Source: Chrysoporthe austroafricana
Taxonomy: Eukaryota > Ascomycota > Sordariomycetes > Diaporthales > Cryphonectriaceae
Reading direction: 5' to 3'
NCBI GenBank assembly: GCA_001051155.2
Contig: JYIP02000001.1
Location: 6,014,001 to 6,078,000, forward strand
DNA length: 64,000 nucleotides
The position numbers and the translations under genes were made by a program. The notes below the pieces were generated by a model. That model ran no database searches. It was not told the DNA's origin and saw only the letters and a program-made list of their open reading frames with translations. Shown in pieces: positions 1 through 10,091 of this stretch (position 1 is the first letter of the stretch; each line of letters opens with the position of its first letter).

Positions 1-735
1 CGCCCGCCAAACTTTGTCGTCCACACGCACACGCACACCTGCGCGCGCGCGCTCGCTGCTCACGATCGATCGCGCTGACAGTCCGTCCTTGGGCTCGGCC
101 CTGCCCCGTTCTGGTAACCCGGCCCATCCCAACCTGCGCCCGCCGCGCCCCTCGTCTCTCTTTATCCGACGGAGATTGACTGAAATACGGCCTCCCCTTC
201 TGCCCTCGAGCCGAGGCAGACTCCCTCGATCATGCCACCACCTCCTCTCTGCTCAGTCTTTTCCAGCACGCTCACGCTCACGCTCGCCCCCCTCAGGACC
301 ACCAGGCCAGGCCACCCCTCCAGACTCCTGTGGACAACCGCCAGGCGACACCACCACCATCGCCATCTCCACCACCATTACCACCGCCACTACCGCCCCG
401 TCGGCGCCTCTTCTTCTCCTCCTCCTCCTCCTCCACCTCCAGGACGAGGACCGCCAGGGCTCCCAAGGCTTCCAAGACTTCCAAGGCCGCGGCCCTGTCC
501 TGCCCCCCCGTCCACCTGCTAGGATCAAGGGCTGCTTGCCGCATTCGACGTCGCCCCGGACGGCCACCCCCACGCAAGCCGCCCTGCCACCGTCGACCGC
601 CGTCGAGTAGCTCGTCGTCCGGTCCCTGCACTAGCGCGCCCAGCCCTGTGCCGCTATCTCCTTTCTCCCTCCAGCCGCTCCCGCCGCCGTTGTCCTTATC
701 ACGCCGCGCCGCGCCCCTGCGGGAAGCCGCCCACC
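1..735 (+). promoter_or_regulatory. Upstream region and 5' leader of the glycerol kinase gene
   Basis: No gene is recognised here. The stretch is very rich in C and T, with CT and CTC runs around 415-445 and 655-700. Both strands give proline-, arginine- or histidine-rich open frames that look like composition artefacts. Pyrimidine-rich leaders are common in front of highly expressed fungal genes, so promoter plus 5' UTR is the likely reading. No clear TATA box was seen. Confidence 0.4.
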
Positions 736-2652
736 ATGATCACAACCACCACCAACTCCAGGCCCAGGCCAGCCACCGCCATGGCCGACATCCGGGACGC
801 AAAGAGGCTCCGCCTCGACGAGGAGATCGGCACCATCAGCCTGATCACGCCTGTCGAGGAGAAGCCCGAGGCCATCGCCGTCGAGTTCGTCGAGAACCGC
901 GACCAGCCCGTCGCAGCCCCCCTCACCCCCGAGCCCGAGGCCGAGGTGCACGACGAGTTCCTCCCGGAGGGCATCAGGGAGACCGAGGACGAGGTGCGCG
1001 AGCACTGGTTCGTCGGCAGCATCGACCAGGGCACCACCTCCTCCCGCTTCCTCATCTTCAACGGCGAGGGCGAGCCCGTTGCGAGCCACCAGATCGAGTT
1101 CGAGAACCACTACCCCGAGTCAGGGTAAGCCTCATCCCCCCTTCCCTCACCCCCTTCCCTCACCCCCTTCCCTCCATCCTGCCCCCGCTCCCTGTACTAC
1201 AGGCCTGGCTGACGCCGTCGTCGCAGGTGGCACGAGCATGACCCGCTTGAGCTGCTCAGCTCCGTCGAGGAGTGCATCGAGGGTGCCATGGCCCAGTTCA
1301 CCGACAAGGGCTTCTCCGCCAAGGACATCCGCTCGATAGGCATCACAAACCAGCGGGAGACGACCGTCGTGTGGGACCGGACTACCGGCGAGCCCCTCTA
1401 CAACGCCGTCGTGTGGCCCGACACCCGCACCACCGCCCTCGTCCGCGAGCTCAAGGGCCGCCCCGGCGCTGCCGACCTTGCCCAGGTCTGCGGCCTGCCC
1501 CTGAGCACCTACCCCAGCAGCGTCAAGCTGATGTGGCTCATCGACAACGTCCCCGCCGTCAGGGAGGCCTACGACGAGAGCCGCTTGGCTTTCGGCACCG
1601 TCGACTCCTGGCTCATCTTCAGGCTGAACGGCGGCGTCGACGCCGAGAACCCGGTCCATGTCACCGACAGCACCAACGCCAGCCGCACCATGTTCATGGA
1701 CCTGCGGTCCATGCAGTACGACGAGAAGCTGCTGTCCTTCTTCGGCATCGACCCCGCCAGGTGCGCGCTGCCCCGCATCGTGCCGTCCTCCGACGCCACC
1801 GCCTTCGGCAAGCTCGCCCGGGGCCCGCTGGCGGGCACCCCCATCGCCGGCTGCCTGGGCGACCAGTCCAGCGCCCTCGTCGGCCAGTGCGGCTTCCAGC
1901 CCGGCCAGGCCAAGAACACCTACGGCACTGGGTCCTTCATCCTGTACAACGTCGGCACCGAGCCCGTCATCTCCAAGTCCGGCCTGCTGGCGACCGTGGC
2001 CTACGACTTCGGGGCCGGCCGCAAGCCCGTGTACGCCCTCGAGGGCAGCATCGCCGTCGCGGGCGCCGGCGTCAAGTTCCTCATCAACAACCTGGGCTTC
2101 TTCGACACGTCCGACAAGATTGAGGAGGTCGCCAAGAGCGTCCCCGACAGCGGCGGCGTCATCTTCGTTACCGCCTTCTCGGGCCTCTTCGCGCCCTACT
2201 GGATCGACTCCGCCAAGGGGACCATTTTCGGCATCACCCAGCACACCAAGAAGGGCCACATCGCCCGCGCCACCCTCGAGGCTACCTGCTTCCAGACCAA
2301 GGCCATCCTCGACGCCATGGAGCAGGACTCGGGCAAGAAGCTACAGGTCATGGCCGTCGACGGCGGCCTGTCCAACTCGGACCTGTGCATGCAGACCCAG
2401 GCCGACATTAGCGGGATCCCCGTCGACCGGCCCGCCATGCGCGAAACCACGGCGCTGGGCGCGGCCATCGCCGCCGGCCTCGCCACCGGCGTGTGGGCTG
2501 AGCTGGACGACCTGTCCCAGGTGAACCGCAGGAACAGGATGGTCTTCGAGCCGCAGATCTCCAGGGAGCAGGGCGAGAAGATGTTCAAGAAGTGGAACCA
2601 GGCGGTCGAGATGAGCGCGGGCTGGATACGGGACAACTCCGGCGACGAGTAG
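736..2652 (+). CDS. gut1: Glycerol kinase (FGGY carbohydrate kinase family)
   Basis: Phosphorylates glycerol to glycerol-3-phosphate with ATP, the entry step of glycerol catabolism in the cytosol. Exons are 736-1124 and 1227-2652 (604 aa). The GTAAGC donor at 1125 and CAG acceptor at 1226 join the frame as SG/WHEHDPLELL. The FGGY kinase core starts with SIDQGTTSSR (about residues 95-104) and continues with GITNQRETTVVWDRTTG, a GDQSSALVGQ segment and the C-terminal MAVDGGLSNSD and ETTALGAAIAAG ATPase motifs. About 90 residues precede the kinase core. A second in-frame ATG at 781 has a better context (GCCATGG) and would remove 15 residues. Third codon positions are almost all G or C. Full length; the family assignment is secure and only the exact start is open. 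Confidence 0.96.
1136..1175 (+). repeat. Three-copy 13-nt tandem repeat in the gut1 intron
   Basis: The 102-nt intron of the glycerol kinase gene contains about three direct copies of a pyrimidine-only 13-mer (CCCCCTTCCCTCA). It lies just after the donor site. Confidence 0.75.
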
Positions 2653-3991
2653 GTCGAGGCCCCAAGAGCCTCATGATGCGCATGATTATTTTTTTGCTTG
2701 TTCCAACTATCGCTGATACTATAATCTGGGAGGACGAGGACCGGAAATGGAGCGGGCGGGCGTTATACCATGGGATGCGCTGGAGTTTTGGGGGGTTACA
2801 AAGGGAGGAAATACCAACTGGGCTGGCGGGCATCTGGGCCCCTTTGTGCATATATCAACCTCCGTAGAGGCTCAATAAGACCTGGGATAAATTTCCACGA
2901 ACGAGATTCCGGGGGCGTGCTGCAGTATGACCATGGGTGTGAGCCCCGGCGTCGTATGACGGATGCCCGAGTGGTATGCTAGTTTCATTAGGTTGGGGTC
3001 GTAGTGGTGTGACGCAAGAACACCTGGCCTCCTTTGGGGGAGGGGGGAGCCTAGGGTCACGGGCGAGTAAGTGAGTGGTTGGAAGATTGAGCCATCTCTG
3101 GGAAGCGAGGCCCTCGACCATGGGTAAGAGGGAGGGGGGTAGGAGGTGTAGTTGTGAAACTCGGCAAAGCTGAATGAGATGCATAAATGGATGAAACCAA
3201 CGTAATACTGCTACTTAAGGGTAGATAATAGACACTGGCCGACACCCCCTTCCCGGCGGCGAGAATTTGCCTTGGGCTTCTGTTGTTCCAGTCCAGATAG
3301 CTTTTCCCCTTCCAACTGAAAAGGCCATGCGTCAAGAGTATCTTGTATTTCAACAGTGTAGGTCGCTTGTCTGTGGTCTTCTAGAGAGCTAAGACAACTG
3401 CCTAGGTAATCGCTCATGGAGCGCACGGATGCATTCGCACACCTGTTAGAGCGTATAAGCCCCAACCACCTACCTACACACGTCTATATATGTGTACATT
3501 TATTTATTTTTTTTTTTTTAAAAAAAAATCTTTCTTACTTATTAATACGTATTTGGTATTAATGTATACAGACTTTTGAAAACTGACTGTAATATTAGAG
3601 TGGCGTACAAAAGGGGGTGGCGCACAAGTCGGTCTTTTGACTTATGTCGTGTTTGGACTTAATTGGCCAAGAAGCTTTCCTTTTCAGCTTTTCTACTGGT
3701 AGATAAGTTAAGTATGACGACGAGACTGCCATAAAGTGAGGCTGTAAAGTGAGGCGCGCTGTGCACTTTCTGACTATAGGTTACAAATCCAATGCACACC
3801 CCGTATTACAATCGAGTTTTTTTATAAAATGCCTTTCATCCCTAATAAGTTCTCCGACAGCTGTTTCATCTCTTGTAAGTCGACTAAATTGTTCTATCTA
3901 CGCTGCATTATTACTTTAAGATTATAATGTGAGATACTACACACTTTGAATCTCATACGTATTCTAGATCTTTTAGTAATTTCAACTATCA
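2653..3991. other. Intergenic region with sharp drop into an AT-rich island
   Basis: The first 800 bases are the glycerol kinase 3' flank and have no supportable gene. From about 3480 (T run then A run at 3506-3528) the sequence becomes clearly AT-rich. Short ORFs here show no family signature, and no terminal repeats were recognised. Confidence 0.5.
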
Positions 3992-4600
3992 ATGATGCTG
4001 CAGCTTACATACCACGAAGTAGTATCTTGGTTCAGGAATTATGAAGATACATTCAAACTCCCACAAGACCAATCACCTGGATTGTTCGCAACAAAAGATC
4101 CAAGTATCCTAGAGCCACTCGTGAACCGGATCAGCCATCTCTACCTACGCGTCTACGAGCAATACTGCACAGCCTGCGCGATTTCCAGGGTTAAACCGGA
4201 CCGTTCTAAGTTTGGTTTTCAATATTATGATCAAGCTTCGACATCGAACATTCGCTTTGCCTCTGTATACGATATGGGAAGTGCACCTATCGAATGGCCT
4301 ACAGAGAATCCCGTATGGCTTGCTACATACCTTCGCAATTCGATTGCCCACGCCACAACACGGGTCGTATTTGACCCGGCAAAAGACTCCTTGGTTGTCG
4401 AAATTCAGAACTCACGAGATCGAACGAACCCCAACTTCAAAATCAGTTTAACAGTCAAGGCTTATGTAAGGCTGATAACGAATTCTTTGAAAAGGTTTCT
4501 TGATAGCATTCTGGATACCAGTAGGAAATGTCCTTCTGAATATTGTGAACTTATCCGTTTCTTTAAACAGCTTCAAAGAAAGACTATTCCCAATGCTTAA
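3992..4600 (+). CDS. Small protein with a HEPN-like RNxxxH motif
   Basis: Intronless ORF of 202 aa with no close family I can name. Residues 115-120 read RNSIAH, the R-(polar)-x3-H pattern of HEPN ribonucleases. It sits at the start of a predicted helix after WLATYL. It is followed by alternating beta-like segments (VVFDPAKDSLVVEIQ) and a last helical region with an LITNSLKRFLDSIL pattern. This order resembles bacterial HEPN proteins of toxin-antitoxin and defence systems, although the match is by eye only. The gene stands alone in an AT-rich island with much lower GC than its neighbours. Codon use is mixed, unlike gut1. It could be a transferred gene, a domesticated mobile-element gene, or a lineage-specific ORF. 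Expression is not shown. Confidence 0.5.
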   Translation: MMLQLTYHEVVSWFRNYEDTFKLPQDQSPGLFATKDPSILEPLVNRISHLYLRVYEQYCTACAISRVKPDRSKFGFQYYDQASTSNIRFASVYDMGSAPIEWPTENPVWLATYLRNSIAHATTRVVFDPAKDSLVVEIQNSRDRTNPNFKISLTVKAYVRLITNSLKRFLDSILDTSRKCPSEYCELIRFFKQLQRKTIPNA

Positions 4601-5645
4601 GAGATACTAGGATTGCAAGTTTCTATTTAATTTATATTTTACCATTTTTCTTTTCTATATAGCATGCCTATACAATATGCAAAATCATTGCTGACACATT
4701 GCATTCGAATGTATAATGAAGAGAAAGACTAGCATTTTGATATTGTTGTAATGGGAAGTACAAGGACCTAGTGTCGGCGCCCCCCCCCCAAAAAGAACCT
4801 ATAAGCAGACTGACCTTCGACTCCAGCCCCTTCTACATTCGAGGGAAGGGATACACAACGCGTCCTCTTTTCAATATACCTCTAACTAGATGCGAAGCAT
4901 CGTCGAAATATCGAATTTCCGTCTGCAAGCCGTGAATTTGCTGTAATAGCGCATCTGCAATTAATACAAGCTATCACTATAATTGAAGGTTGATACTATC
5001 CTGATCTAATTAGCAGCTGAAAGCTGCCTTCGTAAACGACCAAGACTGAAAAAGGTTGCTCTACGCTACTTACCGCGGCACGTTCGCAGGCTAAAACATC
5101 ATAACTGTCTGCAACACAAGAAGTGATTCCTGAGAACCGCAAAGTACACAGGGCAGGCCGTAGATTATGATATCAGCGTGCCTAGCGAAGAAGCGGAAGA
5201 AAGAAAGAAAGAGCTGATCGACAAGGAAAAGCAGCCTATCTCAAGGGGATGTCAAGGGGATGAGAGGGCCACCAGATCATCCCTGGTGTAATCTGATATT
5301 TGGGTATTGAAAGCCTGATATATTACTATGCAAATCGGCCCTCCAGTTCAGATGCCTTCTATATGCTATCCAAGATGCCCGATCTAACAATGCAAGTCCG
5401 TCCCCTCGCAAGCGATGAGAGGGCGAATCCCGCCAGAAGCGATTCTCACGCGCCGAAATGATGCAGCAGATGCATACCCGCCATCGCAAATGTGGCAACG
5501 CAGATCCCGTCCAGATGTAGCCCCGTGAATATGCAACCCGTCTCGAAGCGCTATGAAGCAGAGTGCCGCCGGAGACGCGAGGACAGGTGTCCAGGGCGAG
5601 CGAGCTGGCGGGAGGCATCATCGAGCTGACGACCGCAGGCCTCAT
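4601..5645. other. AT-rich intergenic region, right half of the island
   Basis: No gene is recognised. There is a C run followed by an A run (4781-4795) and a purine-rich GAAAGAAAGAAAG stretch near 5200. GC rises again after about 5250, towards the 3' end of the GH81 gene. Confidence 0.5.
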
Positions 5646-8590
5646 CTAGAAACCAGCGAGCGCTGAACGTGCACGTTAGCAGAGGATATCCCTCAAAGAG
5701 GAGAGGGGAGGACGCGGGAGCGAGACTCACCAGCCGAATAGGCCAGATACCACGTGAGACTCGCGCCGCCATCGAGCCAGCTCGCGTCGAAGCCCGACTG
5801 GCTGAACCAGTCCCACGCTCGGGCCGGCCGTATGGTCGCCAGGTTCCCATACAGGATCCCCCTCCACCCGCCGACCACGCTGTCAACGGTGCCGTTCGAG
5901 AAGTACTGGTGCCACTCCTCGCGCACGAACTCCGGGCGTCTTATATACGTCGTGCTCGGCAGCAGCGGCAGCATGTGGATGCCCTGGATGTACTCGATGT
6001 TCGCCCCAAAGTACGTCGTGTGGTCGATCTTGTTCTCGAACAGGATCCCAGCGACCCGGTTGCCGATGAATTCGGCCGGCTGCACCGTGTTGTCGCCCGT
6101 GTAGAGGTAGTACATGGGCATGGCCCGCGCCTGCACGGCGAGCATCAGGTCGCCGCGCGCGGCCGTGTTCGCGTCGCCCGCGGCGACCCCCCACATCTTG
6201 AGCGCGTACGCCGCCATGACGTCTTCTGAGCTGGACTCCTGGTCGCGCCCGTCCGCGGACTCGAACAGGCCGTGCGCAAATGAGTGCCCGTGGTACCAGT
6301 CGAACATGCGGCTCACTGGGAAGTACGGGTCGGCGGCGCTGGGGTTGGCATAGTCACGGACGAGGGCCGTGACCCAAGCGCGGTTCTGGCCCTCGGTGAG
6401 CCAGGCGGGGTCGAGGTGCGCGATCACGGCGGCGGTGAGGACGTGGTAGCCGTAGTGGAAGTCTGGAGGCGGTGTGCGGTGAGTAGATACGATCGGTGGC
6501 GGGGCGAGATGCGCAGGTCAGACTTACGATGGTCGTTGTAGAATGTATTTCCGAAATCTGCCCCCGAGTCCCCCGTTACGTAGGTGGCGCTGGATACGAC
6601 GCCGCCCCAGGCCGCTGAGCAGCAAGCGTGAGTAATCGTACGTAGGCAGGAAGGGATGTATTGCAGCGGGAAGTGTGTTGTTGGTGGGGACCTGGACACT
6701 TACACTCATATACCAGAGGATATATCTGGGTGTTGTTGGTGAACACCGAGAAAGCCTCTTTCAGCTGTTGCAGGCCGGCGGCGGCCAGGGCTGTCTCGCC
6801 GAGCATGTCGTAGACGACGACAAGTATCATGGCGAACTTGGCGAAGGCCTATGCATGCGTCAGCGGCCGTGTTTCTCGGATGGAACGCATGCCGTCCTGG
6901 AGACTCACCTTGCCGCTGTAGTACATCGAGTTCAGGTTCGTCTGCGCAGACATGTTCTGACTGAGCTCCGATCGGGCGACCTCGAGGATCTTCGCCTGCG
7001 CAGCAGGAGACAATGAGCTTCTGCTCCCCAGGTCCGGCGTCCACGGCAAGAACCTCATGTCCACCGGGAGCCCCGGCTCCACCATCGTCCACGAGTCCGC
7101 GGCGACTGCAGTGGCAACCCCCTTCGTCGTCGTTTTCAGCTGGAGCGCGCCCTGCAGCGAGGCACTCATTGCGCTAGCAAAGGACTGCACATGGTGCGGC
7201 AGCGCGAACATAAGCAGAGGATTGCCACTCAGGCCAGCCCTTGAGAACGTAAAGGTGTACGTCCCAACCGCCCCCGTCGCAGACCCCGAGACCGTCACAC
7301 CGGTCGCATAAGAGCCACACGCGGCATCATACAGCGCCTCTCCCGCGCCGTTCGGGTCCTTGGCCACCTGGATCGTGCCGCTGAATGTCGAGTTCGCGCG
7401 CATCAGGCCGTTGTTCACGACCTGCAGATCCAGGGACGAGCCGTCCGAGCTCGTGGCGTACAGGAACCAGGTCTTGCCGTCGTTGAGGGCGATCTTGTAT
7501 TTGGTCACGCCAGGCCGGGGCTGGGTGTTGATCTTGGTCACGTTGAGGAAGAACACGCCGGTCTGGATCACGGGGGTGACGCTGTGGTAGACGGCGGTCA
7601 CGAACCCTGCGCCCTGGGTGAGGGGGAATTCGATTGCCGGCGCGGCTGAGGCAGCAGGCCGGAGCTGGACGACCGCCGACATGTCTGTGAGGTTGGCACT
7701 GGTGAGGGCGGTGCTGCCACTGAGCTCCGCAGCAGATAGGATGAGCGACTGGATCCCGATGGGGTTTATGAAGTAGTTGATGGCCCCGTACGCGTTGACC
7801 GGTCCCATGGCGAGCTGGTTCGTGTCGATGTGCGAGACGGCCATGCCCCAGGACTGGGCCACCCCCTGTCCCTTGGCCCACGCGACGGAGTAGGGGTGGA
7901 GGAAGGTTGTTGAGGCCTGTGAGCCGAGGAAGAAGTTCTGGAAGAACTTGTTGGTGGATATGGGCAACGCCTGCGGGATGATTCCCTGGCGGGGGACCGG
8001 ATGGTCGGCCCTCTGGCCGATCTGGGACGGCGGAGCACCAGTCGCGACGGGCGCGAAGATGTCTGCGGAGGCCGCAGCCATGGTGCTGGATGAGTTCCTC
8101 AAGGTCATGGTCGAGGCCGGCGCGAGCAGGCTGGTGGGAGACGGGATGCAGCTGGTCAGCAGAGGGTTCTGCTTGCCCTGGCCCGCAGTCTCAAGCTTTG
8201 TGTGGATGTGGCCGACAGTGTCTGGACGGACCCTCGGTTCCGGCAGGATCTGGACAATCCCCGTGGGCACTGCTGCGGTGATCACCGGGACGGGCACCTC
8301 TAATATCGGATTCTGGACGGCGGGGGTGTTCTGCCGGCGGTAAGCTGCTGTCCCGCCTCTCCACCAGGGACGACTACACTCACCACGGTAGGATAAGGCA
8401 CTACCGGCACGAGCAGGTCTCTCTCCACGGCGGGGCCACCAGAGATGGGGCCGCCTCTCTCGTGCAGAGGGCTATGGATACCGGGCCTCCCCGGGCTGTG
8501 GGGGACCGGAGTGCCCCGACAGGAGAGCAGCTGCAGCGCCGTCAGCAGCAGACACCACCTCGTGTTGGCCCTGGTCCCGGTGAGAGCCAT
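5646..8590 (-). CDS. Secreted endo-1,3-beta-glucanase, glycoside hydrolase family 81
   Basis: Hydrolyses beta-1,3-glucan; fungal GH81 enzymes (Eng1/EngL type) act in cell separation, wall remodelling or wall degradation. Six exons on the minus strand: 8590-8384, 8330-6909, 6848-6704, 6614-6528, 6462-5731, 5662-5646 (869 aa). All joins keep phase; the last exon is only 17 nt and adds the end LAGF. A signal peptide (MALTGTRANTRWCLLLTALQ, cleavage near residue 25) is followed by a Pro/Val-rich linker. Family motifs are KFFQNFFLG, SWGMAVSHID, YNDHHFHYGYH (spanning a splice join) and ESSSEDVMAAYALKMWG (about residues 690-706), which holds the acidic active-site residues. Length suits the family. 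It shares a 1.5-kb upstream region with the divergent BRCT gene. Confidence 0.93.
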
Positions 8591-10091
8591 CGTAGGAGCA
8601 GGAGGTTTGCACTCGAAGGGGCAGACGAGGGAGGCGCCCCGTCGACGCGACCACCTCTGCCCCCCCTTATACTCCCACAGGACGAGAGCTCAGCCATGGC
8701 GAAGGGAGTCATGCGCAGGAAACAATCGTGAGGGAGGCTAGGACGTGGTAGCGCGGAGGAGCTAACGTGAAGACTCTCACGGGCTGACCACAAGTGCAGA
8801 GGGCAGCGTGCAGGGTGGAGGGAGGTCGTGGCTGGATGTAGATCATGTTCTACCTTGGCTGGAATGCCGACCGCGGCTCTTAGGGCAGCTTAACGTGGCC
8901 AACGGGGTCACAGGGGGCCCAAGAATGGAAGCCCAGCCGAGACGGGATGCAGGACAGAACCGGAGCAGGTATCACGATGCCAGTGACCAGCGCCCCGATG
9001 ATCAGTCGGGATGGCCGTGACGGGAGGCACGTGGGAGGTCAGCGTTGAGGAGAGGAGAGGTGCGGGACCTGGATCGCGGCCGAGGGTTTTATACGTGACT
9101 TGACATGCTTGGCCGCCCGGCTGGGCGAAGCAGCCAAGGACTGCGAGTGGCGCCGAGCACGACGAGGCCGGCAGATGCCACCCTCTCCCCCACAGATCAT
9201 GCGGGTAGGTCTGCCCGTAACCCTCCGCCAAGGTGAGCACGTCGATTTAAGATGGTGAGAAGTTGGAGGACGTGGTGGCCGCTTGGGAGACACGCTGGGA
9301 GCGCCTCGGGCTGTCGCGGCCAGATCGGGGCATGACTCGGCCGAGTCTCTCGGCTACCCGGTAGGTAGTCCGTCCTGGGTACCAGCTCCCCCTCTCCTGT
9401 CCAGGTGGCCGTCGATGCATCCCGGGCATGGACGTCATGCTGACCAGCTGCCCTAGGGACGAGAAATAGGAGGCTGGGTTGTTGTGACTGTAGAATAAAT
9501 TACTTGCCGTGTTGCCCCAGCCGCAGGGAGGTGTTCAGATTTACGAGAGGTACCAATGTACAGTACCTACTGCACCTAGCGGATACGATAGTGTCTACTA
9601 TAGTAAAGTAACGGTACAGTACCGGAGTACTTACTCACCTTGTTAGCACGTGCCTGGTCGCTACTGTACGTCAGTGTGTACCTGCCACAGCACGTCCGTA
9701 GATACGTAGCTACGTACTGTAAGTACGTCTGTCCACCCCTGCCACGCGCTGCTAGTGGCCTGCACACCCCACCTGTGCTATACCAAGTACCTCCGTACTG
9801 GATGCTTGCCTAAGACGCGCTTTGTTGAAGGTCAGGCGCGTACCTGGATTAATTGTACAACACCAACCGCCCACATCCTCACACTGCACCGCGATCTCCC
9901 TCCACAGACGACCCAACAGACTCTATCGCCCGTGACCGCTTCACATGGCGTCTTCCTCCGCTTGATTTTATCGATCAATCAATACCTTGGGTCCCCATTC
10001 ATACGCCCCCCCTCGTTTGCATGCTGCCTCCCCCACCTTCTCGACGCGTAGAAAGACTCTCCCAGAGCACCCCGTGACGACTTGGTCCACC
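8591..10091. promoter_or_regulatory. Divergent intergenic region between GH81 and Rtt107-like genes
   Basis: About 1.5 kb without a supportable gene, carrying the promoters of both flanking genes. From 9540 to 9740 it is dense in GTAC and TACGTA palindromes. The short ORFs have no family signature. Confidence 0.5.

Noticed and set aside
330..1241. 303-codon Pro/Ser/Arg-rich frame upstream of and overlapping glycerol kinase
   Set aside because: Out of frame with the kinase and driven by CCT/CTC/CGC runs; no domain.
1147..2259. 370-codon open frame antisense to glycerol kinase
   Set aside because: High-GC coding sequence leaves the opposite strand open; the translation is Gly/Ala/Val/Asp-rich with no domain, and the kinase on the plus strand is certain.
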